Positions 1-15,100 of a stretch of DNA of 64,000 nucleotides are shown in pieces; the first letter of the stretch is position 1, and every line of letters begins with the position of its first letter. The notes under the pieces were generated by a model. That model ran no database searches, was not told the origin of the DNA, and saw only the letters and a program-made list of their open reading frames with translations. The stretch covers positions 1-64,000 of the forward strand of contig JAUCBJ010003383.1 in NCBI GenBank assembly GCA_032718475.1, written 5' to 3'. This DNA comes from Nemertoderma westbladi (Eukaryota; Xenacoelomorpha; Nemertodermatida; Nemertodermatidae). Position numbers and translations under genes: made by a program.

Positions 1-172
1 TTGGAGTCCGTCAATCTTTACAAGGTGCAATATACAGTCACCGGAAGTACTCCTCTGAGGTTGTTCCTATTATTAGTGTGACACCAGCGGCCACATCTTC
101 GGATACTAAAGTAGACCAAACTTTGGCTAATACCTCCGAGATTGATTCCATAAAAACCAAGCGAAGATTGAG
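1..172 (+). CDS. Synaptotagmin-like exon a (partial)
   Basis: Open in the frame starting at base 3 ([17 protein letters not shown]...). It ends at GAG|GTTGGT with two bases of a codon left over, which the next exon completes. It codes for the linker N-terminal to the C2 domains. The upstream border is outside the window. Confidence 0.7.
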
Positions 173-3100
173 GTTGGTACATACAGCATCATACAATGTT
201 AATATATTAATTAAGGTTTAGTTAAAAGACTTTTAGGCATCTAATTCTAATTTGCATAATCTTATAGAGTCTTACCAAACTAGAGTCAAACTTAGCGGGG
301 CAGTGATACTCGTTGCGGATTTACTGCAGTAGCCTTGTCCAGTTGGTGGGCTACAAAGGATTTTGATTGCATCAAAAGTTTTCCGTATCTGGTATCTTGT
401 ATTCTTAGATGTCCAAGCGAACTAGGACTACCCGGAACACTGTACTTACATAGGGACGGACCCCTTTTTAGATGAACCCAACCAAAACCTCACAATACAA
501 TCTGGAACTCCCAACGAACTATCATTCCAAGAAATTATATTACATTAAAAAATTAAATTATAATTTATTATTGTTACCAAAACGACACACGGACATAACG
601 TATAGTGAACCCCGTCCAATAACGATCTCTCACACAATTACATAAATCTTGGTGACTAAAAAAGGTCTACATTTTCCATGTAATAATTTTTTTATATTTC
701 CCATACAGTTGTATAGCGGGCCTTGGAGAATCTACAATTATTGGAAACCAGGCAATTGTTTCAGGATTGTCGAGTCGTCGGAAATCAACCCCAGGAAACT
801 TTGAGCTGAAACACAGCTCCAGTTCGTTTATAGGAAGTCATTCAACAACGGATTCCCCACCCCCAGATAGCCCAGGAATGGATGGTCAGACGTTTAGGTA
901 AGTAGACACTAGCTAATCTTCTTATTAATGGTAAGCAAATACACTCGAATATATTAATTAACTCAACTATTAGATAGTATGATGCGATAAGAGGAACTTT
1001 AAGTTAATTGATCATATTTAATTGGTCATCACGTAAATACCAAACGTGCATTTTCGTTTTTTAGTATATAAGAACGTGATTGTTTAATTTAAGTGAAACC
1101 TTTTTTTTCAGTATAACTGTGATCTTAATTTAGTAAAATACAGAAAATTGGGATCTTCACTTTAATGAAAAACCCTTTCAAATTATTTACTGCTAACGTA
1201 ATGTTCAATATATTTTAAGATATTTATTTTCTGCTCCTATGTACATTAACAAGGTTTTCAATTCCACTGAGAATTGTTGTAGTACAATGTAGAGCTGGAG
1301 AATGAACAAGGAAAGTGTCTCTCTATCACTCTTAATTCATTTTTTAGTGATTTTGGTTCTGCATGCAGCACACCAGTGACGACTGACTCCCCAACAGGCC
1401 TGCGGCGTGGTGGCACTGGACTTCTGGCAGCGAGGCGAAGCACTATCACGGTACTGCAACAACCGGATGCAGACAAACTTGCATCTCTCATCGAGTAAGT
1501 GGAATAATAGAAAATTATGTCACAATCCAACCCTTTTCTTTATACCCTCTGCAGAATCCAGTACACAATAACACTGGGTTGGGGCCCAGTTACAAAATTG
1601 CAACTGGCTTGGAAGCAAAGTGAGTGTCATGTAAACTGCATCAGATAGCTTGAAGATTTATAAATTCCCTCGAATTATCAGAGTAAAGGAAAGAGTAAAA
1701 TAAGCATTTTAACTTTGATATAAATATACCATACTACATAGAGTAATACTATTACTGACATGTATGAGGAGACATTGTTGGAAAAGTTGTTCGTTAAAAT
1801 TTGAATATCAAAGGTAAAAGAACATGAAAAAATAGCAGTATAATTACTGCTAGATACATGAGCCTAACCTTACCGGTAGTTAGTTTTCCTCCACCCATCG
1901 CCTTGTGATTTGTTTCTTGTACTGTTTGTTACCCAGTACTAATATAATATAGTTGGTGTAGTTTTCAACGATAGAATGGAAGGAACTAACTGTGATAGCA
2001 GTTGGCAGGGATCAGGCTGTCAGCGACCCAGTGGTACCTACCCTTCTTATTATTTCCCATGTCATATGATACGGCATATCGGTCATTGATTTACATAGAT
2101 CCTACCAGGGAATCAAATCACATAAACCTTTCGAAAGAAATATTTATTATTACAATATTCTAATTAAGTTATGCGAAAAGTGGGAAAATAATTTCCAGGA
2201 AAAGTAATTTGTTAATCTTGGCCAACTTTGGGGGGCATTAATTATACAGGGTATTATCACCCAATGCAAATCCAATAACTCCTAATAATAATAACTCACT
2301 AAGTCCCCAACCACACTGAAACTTATTTCCCAAGGATAATTAAAGGTAACAAAATGGTTCCGAGGAAAATTTATTTGAGAGGACTTTTTTATTCTTAAAG
2401 ATGATGCAAATGACAATTTATTTTCGTTATAAATAATTTGTATACTAAGGGAATTGGAGTTGCGCTGATTTTTTTTTTTTAATTTAATTTTATTGTCATT
2501 CTGTTCAGACATGGAAAAAATGAGTATGCATATTACCAGGGGTTGAACCAGCGCTATATGCGTTTCGGCCTATTATGCCCCATCAATAGTGCTAACTAGT
2601 TCAGCCTACTACTACTACTAGGATCGGCATGCTGCATTGCAGCTCATTTTTAAGAATGCTGTGCCGGCCTATCAACAAAATTGCACCGCCACAACTCCCT
2701 ATCACCCATGACATTTGCTTGATCATCCGCATCTTCAAGGCCAGTGTCCTTTAAGATGCGTCTCAAGAAAGTCATGGGCTGTCCACCATGCTTATTCACT
2801 CCATGAGGCTGCCAAAGTACAAGATTATGCACTGGCTGGTCCTCACGGCGAAAGCAATGTCCTGCAAAGCGGAGGCAATTTTGTTCTAGTGTCAAGCTTG
2901 GGGGAACCAATGAGACACCTCCAATGTTATATAGTGCCTGGTTGGAGATGTGTGCATTGTACTTGACACAATGAACCCGACGTAGCATTCTTGTGAATGT
3001 GCCATCCAGAGATTTGGTGTCCTCAGCAGTTAGAGCCCAGCATGGACTCCCATAGAGGAGTACTGGAACTACTGCTGCTCTAAATAATCGGACCTTAAGT

Positions 3101-6100
3101 TTCCGATTAATTCTCGTTGACTTCCAAATCCTGGAAAGCTTATTCAAGGATGCCCATGCCTTTCCCTTACGTATTCGAAGGTCCTCACCTGAATCCTGAT
3201 CCTGATCCATGAAACATGGTAACAGGTAACCAGAAGTCATCCACATGCTCAAGCATACCATCTTTTGAGCTTATGCTCATCCGATCAGAGACTTGCTGAG
3301 GACTTTCAAAGTTAACTGTCAAAATTTTGGTCTTTCTGGAGTTAATAAAAAGACCAACACTAGAAGCAGCATGTTCTAATGAGCTGAGGAGCCGTTGGGC
3401 TCCCTCTAGTGATTCTGAGAGTACTCCTAAGTCATCAGCAAAGTCTAAATCAGTTAGGTACTTGGCAGGATTTCCTCGACTTCTGGAGCCAGTAGGTGGA
3501 GATATCATCACCCCATCATCATTATGATGATCTAAGGACATGCATAGAACATAGTCAACTACAATTATGAACAAGAATGGTGCAAGTGTGTCTCCCTGGA
3601 GGATGCCCCATAACACTTCAAATGGTTCTGTGTCACCGTCAACAGTAGACACAAATGTTGTCGAACCATCGAATACTGATCTGATTGCTGCAATAATTTC
3701 ATCAGTCTCTCAATGGGATCCCTGATGTGATTTAATAGAATTCTATTGTATAGCTTTGCAGCAATCGAGATCAATGAGATTCCCCGAAAAGAACCATAGA
3801 GTGTTAGGTTGCCTTTCTTGGGAACTGGCACCAACGTATTTGTTTTCATTTCTTGTGGGACTCTTGTTGTTCGGTACATGTCTACTATGATGGGATAGAT
3901 GAGCTTTAAACACTCAGGTATTTTAAAGACCTCAGGGGGAACACCATCTACTCCACTGGCACGATTGGTCTTAATGCTCTTTGCAGCAGCCTTCACTTCT
4001 GCAAAGGAGATATCACCAATGGGAATATCTGGGAGTACAGACTCAGACACTTTTACTTCTATAAAGTTATCAGGCAATACCCTGTCATTATTGAGGAGCT
4101 TTTCGAAGTGGGCCTTCCAACCATTGAGGCGATCGGCTTGTGATTCAGCCTTAACCTTGGTGGTTGGTTGGCTTTTTCGACCAGCAAGCAAGTTGATCGA
4201 TCTCCATGCCTGGGATGATTGCCTGCTGTTGTCAGCATCATTGATGGCATCAACCTGTTGGTTTATTAGCTCCTGTAAATTAAGAGAGTACTGCCTGTTC
4301 AGGGACCTAGATGCAGCGTTAACTGCATTCTTGGCCGCTGTAGTCTGTTTGAGTCGGGACTCTTTCTGCGCCTTGTAGATGTCATTTCGGCACTTCTGAA
4401 TTTTGTTGTCAGTCCAGGGGGCCCGTTTTCTGTTTCGAGGGAATACAGGAACTGTTTCTGCAGCTGCTAACTTAACTGCCTCTGTGAAGGCAGTATAGCC
4501 CCCACAGTGATCTGCCGCCTCAGAGGCAAGAACCTCATACCTGTTGCTCAGCTGTAGTGTGAAGCTGGATCTCACACTTGGCTGTTGCAACAGAGAGGAC
4601 CAGTCATGCCGTGGCAAGGCAGATTTCGTTGTTCTGCTAGCACACAAACTAAGTCTTACCTTGGCTACAATAAGGCGGTGATCACTGGAGAAGGGTCGTA
4701 GTGTAAATGCATTACAGTCGTGTATAGAGCTCCTGTATTTCCTACGAAACAGGATATGGTCTATCTGGGACTTGTGACCACTGGGTCCACTATGAGTCCA
4801 TAGCTTTCCAGTTCGCTTCTTGAACTGGGTTCCAGCCGAAAACAATCCATTTCCAGAGAGAAAATCCTGGAGATGGACGGAATTTCGGTTAACACTATTG
4901 CTATAGACCCAGGGCGATGTAGGTGATTTGTGCAGACTTGCATTAAAGTCTCCCAGGAATGTTAAGAATGCATGCTGATCCACTCCATCAGTAGCTGCTT
5001 GTAGATTCTGATAGAAATTTTCCACCTCATCTACAGGGGCAACACTAGTTGGAGAGTAGCACACAATCAGAACCACCTTAGGAAACTTCTTAGCCAGTCT
5101 TCCACAACATGAGAAGTGGCAACGGATGATGCGGTTAGAGATTTGGTCTATTTTGTCCAATGCTGCATGTGCAGTTGGATTCATCAATAGACCAATTCCA
5201 CCATTGCTACTATCATCTGCTGACGCAAGGGCGAGTCGCCAACCGCCCCCCATGTCCTTAATCAGAACCTCATCAGTCTGTCCAGTCTGCATTCGGTGCT
5301 CTTGAACACCCACTGCGCTAAGAGAAAGCTTATCTGCCAAGGCTGTCAGCTCACCTTGTCGCATTGGGGACCCGAGTGTTACGGTGTTTACTGAGGCTAG
5401 TCTTGTGACTTGCCTCAGATTCACCAATGGCTTTGTTGGTCGGGGTGGAACATGAGAGTAGCCTCCAACTCCAGAATCCATCTCCCCCTCGCAATCTGGC
5501 CTCCCTGGTGACCCAGGGTTTGGGCCAGAAAGGTCATCAGGAAAGGGACTCAAAGAATTGTTGGCTGCTCTCTCTCCAGTAGGGGGTGAGACAGGCAGCC
5601 GGTCAGGAGTTAACTGACGCCTGTGAGGCCGATTGTGTCCAGTCATTCCACTGGCCTCTAGTGGCTGGACCTCCGCATTACTAATGTAATCCATAGTGGG
5701 GGTTGGGGGGTGCTTTTTTGCCGAGTCAGCTCTCGGGGCAAATACCACACCCTGGTTTGCCATTCCACAGGGTGGGTGTCGCAGTGGAGTCAGATATGAG
5801 GCCCATCACCCATATCTACTCTGGTGCACATGACCCACCATTGGCTGTGCAGCTCATCTGCTGGGTCTTGCCCTGTACCCCTGCTGCCAGGTGCAGGTCG
5901 CAGTGAATTGCACTCAGAGTGGACATGAGAACACTCTACTCCTGACCAGCCATTGGTAGATCACCATCTGCCTGGCCAGGCCATATACCCCTGCAGCGAA
6001 GTATATGGGTCCTTAATCCAGGACCAAGGGCGTCCTTATCCCAGAACGAAGGGGGTCCTAGTTACAGGACCAGATTTGCCCTAGTAAGAGGGTCTATGCA

Positions 6101-9100
6101 GCTACAGGTGGCACCTCCTTTATGCTGCATGCAGGTGGCAAGTTTTCTTGATTAATGACCTAGAACCTAGAACCAACTTGACCTAGTTCAGCCACCTGCC
6201 CCTGACTGACACTTGCTTTCTTATTTTGTCCTCTATAAATAGTTAGTTACATTAACAGCTCAACTCCAATTCATTTTAATTAATATCAACTGGCAGCTAT
6301 TCTCAAACTGAATATATATTTGTACTTCCCTCTTGTTTCACTCTAAAAAACTTGAGGCCATTAGGTCCGCTGTTAGATAATGGATTATGCTATGCAGCCT
6401 AAGACCGTTCGATAGCAGTGGACTAATTAAGCCTCTAGTGGAAGGGCAAAGTAGATATGAGCCATAATCGACCCAAATGAACCATTCATATAACGCAATA
6501 ATTTTTATTGTCCGTTTAAATCACTCATGATGTCCTTTTTTTTACTTTTTATGTCCTCCAGAAATTTACCGTTAGGTTCCATGCTACCGGTTTCTCTACT
6601 GCTGTGCTCTCAGGCTATCAGTACCGGTATTAGTTTTTTTTTTACTTTTTATGTCCTCCAGAAATTTACCGTTAGGTTCCATGCTACCGGTTTCTTTACT
6701 GCTGTTCTCTCAGGCTATCAGTACCGGTATTAGAATATAGAGCACTATTTTGCAGTATTGCTGTATTGTATGTACAGATGTAGGTATAAAGCATGTATTT
6801 TAGGTATTTTAGTACCGGTACCGGCACCGGTACTGCTGTAGGCCTACTGTGTAGCCTACCATTTAAATACAGTAATGGTAGGCCTACCGGCTGACCTGTT
6901 GTTTTGGTTAGAAAATCCCGCCTCTGTAACCTGCTCCTTTCCCTGATTTGGTAAAGTGACTGTTTATTGTTTTGGTTAGAAAGGCCCGCCTTTGTAACCT
7001 GCTCCTTTCCTTTATTTTGTAAAGTGACAGTTTATTGTTTTGGTTAGAAAATACCGCCTCTGTAACCTGACCCTTTCCCTCAATTAGATAAATGATCGTT
7101 TATTGTTTTGGTTAGAAAATCCCGCCTCTGTAACCTGCTCCTTTCCCTCAATTAGTTAAGTGATCGTTTATTGTTTTGGTTAGAAAATCCCACTTCTGTA
7201 ACCTGCTCCTTTCCCTCAATTAGTTAAGTGATCGTTTATTGTTTTGGTTAGGAATTCCCGCCACTGTAACCTGCTCCTTTCTCTCAATTGGTAATGTTAT
7301 CGTTTATTGTTTTGGTTAGAAAGGCTAGCCTCTGTAACCTGCTCCTTTCCTTCATTTGGTAAAGTGTCTGTTTATTGTTTTGGTTAGAAAATACAGCCTT
7401 AACCTGCTCCTTTCCATCAAGTGGTAATTGTTTTTGGCTATAAAATGAGTGTTTTGCTACGTCATGTGGTAATCGATTATCGACAACAACCACAAACTAT
7501 TAAATTATTATATTACCACAGGCGCATTTGGAAATCTATCTCATAGTCTATAAATCATGGAATTTTGAATGTTTTGGCACAGGCATAGTGAAACCAACTG
7601 TCCGACAGACCAGAAATCAACAAATGTTGAGTGTTTTGGCATAGGCATGTTGAAATCAACTATCTGACAGTCCAGAAATCAGCAGTCTGACAGTTTGAAG
7701 AAATACATACATAAAAAGTCATTAAAGGACAACAAAAGTCATTAAAGGGACAACAAAAGTCATTATGCACAATTCGTAAAAAAAGGAGGACAAAAAAGTC
7801 AAATAAAAGGACATAAAAAATCACTGCCTTCATATAATATGTTACTAAATTGCGAATTTTTATATTAATTAAATAAAAAAATACTGAATTATTTATTTAT
7901 GCAATGTATTAATTTTACTACCTATATTATAATAATTAATACTAAATAAATATAATTTAGAGATCCTAAAAAGAAGAAAGATAAAGCAGCTAAAGTTTGG
8001 TTCTCAATTGTCTACAACAAGCAGAGACGAGAGTTGAGAGTGGCACTAATGGAGGCAAGGCATCTGGTTTTCAGTAAATCTGCTGCAATAACACGAAAAC
8101 TCACATCAGATATATTTGCACGGTATGTTTAATTATCACATTGGTATCGTCAATATTTTTATGATTAGCAAATTTTGTTATGATTATAGATGTTTGATTT
8201 GAAATACGTTTTGTAATGTTTAGTATATATTTAGTAAAATAATGAACTGTTAAAAGTATGTAGGGCCTATGTATATATTGGCTAGCACCAGCGCTAGGAT
8301 GCATTGCATTGCACCACATTTCGCAACGCATCATGTATGCAAATCCCAATTTGGCCAATTAATATAATTAATCTTATAAATCAAGAGCAGTATATTTTTG
8401 GCTCACCACCACCTCTGCTCTTATAGTTGATCGGTTCCGTATTTGGAGACAAGGGGCTTCCTTAGTGAGGGAAGGTATTGTCACGATTTATATAAAAAGT
8501 TATTGTTTTCCGCATGCGCATTGCATAGGAGGAACGCATGCGCATTGCATAGGCGGAACGCATGCGTATGGGCGGCCGTCTTCAACTCAGTACAGATACA
8601 TCAATACAGAATATTCAAATAAAATTTATTAAATTAAAATATGCTCAGTATTCAGACATGGAGTGTGAAAAAACTGTTTATCTTTAATAGTAAAACCACT
8701 GAAGACGCCCATAAGTGTGAATTGCGCATACGCTATACAATAACCTTTTATTTAAATCACAGGAAGACCATCACTGAACAAACCCCTTGTATTCAAATAC
8801 GGTTCCAAATACAATCTTCATGAATGTGCCGCACTCAACTCCCTTTAGAAGCGTTAAATAGCCAAACTCTTAAAAGCTGTCTACCTAGAACAAGATCATG
8901 CAAAGAGTGTTTTAGAATTACAGTTACAGGCATAACTCATCTGTTGTGCCTGCACTGGTCAGTGTTTGGTTTTGGCAATAAGATGTTACACCAAGTTTGT
9001 ACAAGTTTGTAAATATCTGGGATTTTCAAAACTGGCATTGCCTTCCCAATAATTTGAAATTTTCAAGTGTCGTGCTTAGAATTTTACGAAAACAAAAATT

Positions 9101-12100
9101 TTGTTTTGCAAAGTTAGTTTAGACCGATTTGGCATCAGAAAAATAGTGCTTCCCTTAAAAATAAAGAAAATTTTTTTTTCACTCCACCATATTGTACAAT
9201 GATCATATGATACGTCAGCATTATTGTATCAACATCATAACTATTTGGTGGCATCTGGTGTATCTACGATTAGGGGATCTGGTGACTTCTGCTGTAACTG
9301 ACCAGCAGGGGCTGCTCTACCAATGCCAGAAATAAATGTATCATCAGATAAGGTTTAATTCTAGGTGATTTACATATTCACGGAAGTACATACATCCAAC
9401 GACTGAACTCGCCTCTCAGTCGATGATCTGACCTGGTGGGGAGGAATACAAATTTATAGTCTGTATTCTGTTCTTTGTTGAATTTACTCAACTTTATTAT
9501 CATCTTTATTATGTTTGTCAAGCAAGAGACATTCATATATTTGTCCTTTCTTTGTTGTAGGGATTGGGAAAAGGTAAATATTAAGATGAGATATATGATT
9601 ATTATATAATTATATTTCATCATTTATTATATTTTTTAAATTATTACAGCAATTTCATTTAGAAGTTGCAATATGTCATATTGCATTTTTTTGTTTCACT
9701 TACAGTGCCATCATCATATCATATAACCTAAATAACTAGTGATAATATTTATCATAATGTTTAGAAATGTTTTTCATTCGCAGAGTTGTATTATTACCTG
9801 ATGACCTAAACTATAGACAATCCAAGAGTCACAGAAATACTGTTGATCCCAGCTTTGATGAAACCTTTGTGTTTAGAGTTAGTATCAATGCCGCGATCCT
9901 TATAATTAATTAATATTAATAATATAACAATTTGAATAAATACTAATACTGATTAATTATTTTACTACATACAAAATCTATTTGTTGATTTGTAGAGCAC
10001 CACCTATCTGTATTGCAGTCTTCAATTAAATTTACCGGTTAATAACCTAAATGTTTTAGTAATATATATATTATAATTTCAAACATGTGGTGACTTTTTA
10101 ATAATGTGATTAGGTATTAGGTAATGTTTAAATTTATACCGCCTTTTTCTCATGATTGCTGTAGGTTGAGCAGTCAGCGCTGGATGAGTGCAAGTTACGC
10201 ATTATGCTCAATGAGATGCCGAGAAGAAGGTCTGTTATATCATCATCAACGTCAGCAACTACAACAACAACCTTACTGGGGCAGACCACAGTTAACCTAA
10301 ATGACATTGACGATATAACTGTGGAGCAATTCTTTTGTAAACGACTAACATTGGATGACTCGGATGATACAGAAGGCAGGGGGCAACTTCAGGTGACGAA
10401 ATTTGGAATACTATTTCCGTAAGACACAATGAATACATTTAGATAAGCAAGCGATATATAACTTTAGTCAAACCAAAATTCTGAATTAATTCTTAAAATT
10501 TTGTGAAATGGCTCACTTTTATATTTCTTATGTTTTTAATTATAATTAAGAGTTTTAACAACAGCATAATAGGCCTACTAAAAAATAAATTCTAAAAACA
10601 ATATGCACAGTTCTTAACCACTGTCTATGCCAGCGTGACACAAATTGTTTTATAATATATTGTGGAACTGGACGCAAAAACCCGCCTTGGCGAATTAATT
10701 TTTATTTTTGAGAGTAATCAACTATTATTTGCGTCCTATTTCCCCTGGAGAGGGATGAATTTTTATTACGTCCAGTTTCCCCCCTATCTGTGTATTTCAA
10801 ATGCCTTATATTACAAAATAGTTTATGTCAAATTATTATTATAACAATTTAAAAATAATTTAGACAAATAACTTGTGTTGGATTGTGTTAAATTTTGTGA
10901 AAATAATTCTGCGCCCCTAGGTGGCGGCTTTAGGCTTTTTTAGGTTTGTTTTAAAAAGTATTAAAATTTATTAACAAAAAATTTCGACAAGTTGACTGAT
11001 ATTTTTTTGCAGGGTGCCTAAGTAGACACCCACAGAAATTTTCAAACTAATTGCTCAAAAATTGTAGAAGTAGTACCGGTAAGGTTTTGAAGTTGACAAT
11101 TTCATAAAAAAATTTGTGGAGATAATCGACCTTTCATTATACATAGTAATAGTAATTTCAATAGGTCTCCCTAAATGAAAATTGTAATAACTTTAAAAGT
11201 AAAAATGATAAAATTAATACAAATAGTAAAAACTAATGCACTACTTACTAAAGTAAAAGCGAAAACTAATAAAAATAGCGGTTTTCAGATTTGGAAACAT
11301 CATTTATTCGTACATTACAATCGATCATGAAAATAATTTCGACATATTTTGGACCAAAATAGTGCCCCCCCCCCCCCCCCCCCCCCCCCTTAAAATGAAG
11401 AAACACCTGAGATTCAATAATAATGTCAGAGATTGAGACATACATTTTTTCCTGTAGACAGGTCCTTTGTGTCCATTCCATTACCGCATAAAATCGTTAT
11501 CCCATTGTGTTCTATGATGACTTCCAATAATTTTCAACATAATTCCATTCCAGGGAAATAATATGTGGAAATTGTATGCAACCTTGAAATGAATTTTTAG
11601 AGCAGTGTAAGGGAAATTATTTTCGATTTGGTTTATTATAAATTGGAGATCAGTGATGTTAAACACGAACTTTAGACTCATATAGGGAAACTAAGTTTCT
11701 CATATCAGATTGTTTTATTGTTATGTGAAGTGCACTCGAATTATAGTTTATTGTGAATAACCTGTTTAGATGTTATATGTTTTATTTTTATTACTTTTAT
11801 TCGGACACAAAATAATAATTTTATTGCAAAATAGTATTGAAAAGTTAACCAAACATAAAACTCACAGGATAGACTATCAGACTTTAAACGTAACTCATTT
11901 GTTTTTCATTAGGTCACCTTACATTATCTTGCGCTTGCAGAAAAGTTGCAAGTCACTATAGGGAGAGCCAAATGTTTAGATAAAGGGGACCGACATTCTC
12001 CATCATTGGGTAAGTCAATAGCAAATTATTATCTTAAAAAAAACAGTTAATTAGGCGATTCTCATTTTATAAAATAATTATTATAATAAGATTTCATTCT

Positions 12101-15100
12101 CTAATTTTTAATAATGATCTGTAGACTTTATTAAAACCGACCCGGTTTGTTTAAAATACTGTATTAGAATTAATATAATTATTTACATAAAATAAATACT
12201 AATAAAATAACATATGTCTATAAACTAAATGTCAAGACAGTTTAAGTAGAATGCCAGTCGTAAGGTGTAGTTGTGACTGGGCAGCGATTTACAGGCCAGA
12301 CGTGCGAATAATCATATGCTGGTTCCTTGCAGAACTTTTAATTTTTAATAATGAATGCATATTTCATTTAGGCTTATTAAGCCAAGGAATGCCTGTTCAC
12401 CACCATGGGTGATCTTCCACAGTTCACCCGCCAGTACTGTTACCCCATGTACCTAGCTGCATTTTTATGATAATATTACTTTCGGTTTTCTGATCGATTA
12501 CTGTAATCCCTAAACGAATAAATCTACAGGATTATTCGGATATGCTCTTTTTTCTTATTTTTCGTATTTTCTGCTCGTCTGAGTCCATGTTTACTGTCAG
12601 AATTTTGGTCTTTGTGCTATACACACAGAGGCCAACACTTGATGCAGCCACTTCTAAGCTAGATAGGTATTGTCCTCCAGCCATTATTGTCTCTGACAGT
12701 AACCCAAGATCACCAGGCTTCGGCAAATCCATCAGCAGTATTAATAGCTGGCTGGTTAGCTCTGCTTTATTAAGCGAGTATTATCTGTTCAGCTATTTTA
12801 CTGCGGCTCTAACTGCATTTTTTTTTAGATATTTCGTGGTTATGCGTCCTTGGCATTGAAACGCGAGGATGACCACACGATTTTCAAAAAAATTCAAAAA
12901 AAATCACAACTCGTGAATTTGTACACTGTTCTATACATTAAAAAAAAATGCTCTAGTGAAATAAATCAATTATAGTATTTACAATTCTTGGTTGGATTTG
13001 ATTTTAGTGCATTTAATAAAAAAATTCGGTTTATTTTTTGTGTCAATTTGAATTCATAATGGGTTATCTGTCCTTGACATCTGTAGCCAAATAAGTATTT
13101 ATTGGGGTATCTGCGTCAACTAATATATTTATTTAATTCATTTTGTGAAATCCGACAGCGGCAACGCTGCCTAATAACACGACAGATCCGCAAACACAAA
13201 GCCACAAACAAACACAACAACCTCGAAACTGGCCACAGTAATTAATCTGCTAAATCTTGACATGGAGTATCCTGCTAGGATCCATAATCCTTGAAACTGG
13301 CTACCATCTCTCTTGCCGAGCTGGGTAATTATTACACCTTATTAGATAGCTAGCTTCCTCTGATGCTATATTTTTCTATGAATTTTTCAACCACACCCAG
13401 GATAACCCTTGGATAAATTATAGGCTGTATCCTAAATTATAGGCTGTATCCTAAATTATAGGCTGTATCCTAAATTATAGGCTGTATCCTAAATTATAGG
13501 CTGTATCCATATTCTTTCATTCTGTCACTTAAATTTTTTAAATGACGAGACAAATTTTGTATTGGTATTTCTTTGTTGATATAGTTACTGTGGGGGGGGG
13601 GGGGGGGGGGGGGGACTCGACGCAAAACCCGCCTTGGCGAATTAATATCCCGCCTCAATGTTGAATTCTCAATTTAGGGAAAGGAGCAGGTTACAGTGGC
13701 ACGATATTTTAACCAAAACAATAAACTAAACACAATAGAACAGGTTACAGTTTTATTTTTGAGAGTAATCATCTGTTATTTGCGTCGAATTTCCCCTGGA
13801 GAGGGATGAATTTTTATTGCGTCCAGTTCCCCCCCCCCCCCCCCCCCCCCCCCCCGTATCTGGGAGGCAAATGCCCTGAACTTCATTGTATTAATATCAC
13901 AAAATGCTCATTCCTATTCCCCCATGAGATAAACAATGCTGGGCGTATACGATATGACGATTACTGTGTTTATTGTTATTCCGAAACATTTCCCTTTTTT
14001 TCTGTACATCCTGACGACCATGATATATTCCCCACTGTAGACGCTCTTCCTGAATCACAAATGCTGAACCAAACCTTTTCAAGCCTAGACGCAGATGACA
14101 ATATAACTAATCTTAATATTAATGGAGGAACCTACACTGTAAACAGTTTTAAAACCGAAGTAAAAAATTTACATGAAATGTCAATATTTTATATTTTTAA
14201 TTTAAACTGCCGCAGCCTCTCAAAAAATATTTCACCCATAACTGACTTTTCTATTATTAATTGAAAAAAAATGTGATGTCCTTACATTTTCCAAAACTTT
14301 TCTGACGGACCAATCAATCCTAGATCTATTAAAAATTCAAGGCTACAAATCACCTTTTACAGATAATCGAAAAATATGTAAGCTAGATAGAGGTGGGACG
14401 GCTATTTATGTGTAGAAACATCTAGATTAAACGCCATAAATCTAAGCCTCTACTAATAGGAACTCTATACAGACCCGAAACAATGAAACGTGACGACTTC
14501 TTTTCTCTCTTGACTGTACTCTTTCTAAACTCTTGCAATTACATTATAATAACTGGTGATACCAATATAGACTTGCTAACTCCTAGAGACAATCCTGCTG
14601 AATATATAAACATCCTCAACAGCTACGGGTCATCCAACTCTTCCCAAGACCCTACAACTCCATGGAGTCAAACATGCATTAACCATATTATAACAAATAT
14701 TACTACAGCTGCTACAAATTCTGGTACATTTAATATAAAAATTGGAATTTCAGACCACCAGCCAACATTTACAATGTTTATGAACTATGAACAAAAAATT
14801 ACACTAAGTTCGATTATTCAAATTTCTATATATATACTATCCTTTCAAATTCGCTATATGGTTTTCGTCCCATTACTTCAACAGCACATGCCCTTATTTA
14901 AGTCATTGAAAAAATTCACCAAGCATTAGAAAACAAAAACTCGACCTGCGCTATTTATATTGACTTGAGGAAAGCATTCGATTCTGTCAACCATAAAATT
15001 TTACTTGACAAGCTCAACTGCTATGGCGTACGCGGTGTCTAAAGGCCTCTATAATAAATACGTAGCTTTCTGTCATCTAGACACCAGTACATCTCCGTAG

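Noticed and set aside
2282-2512. 76-aa minus-strand ORF
   Set aside because: AT-rich Lys/Asn/Ser/Ile translation of intron DNA with no recognisable domain.
6527-6733. 68-aa ORF over the 100-bp duplication
   Set aside because: The two halves repeat only because the DNA is duplicated; no splice or homology support.
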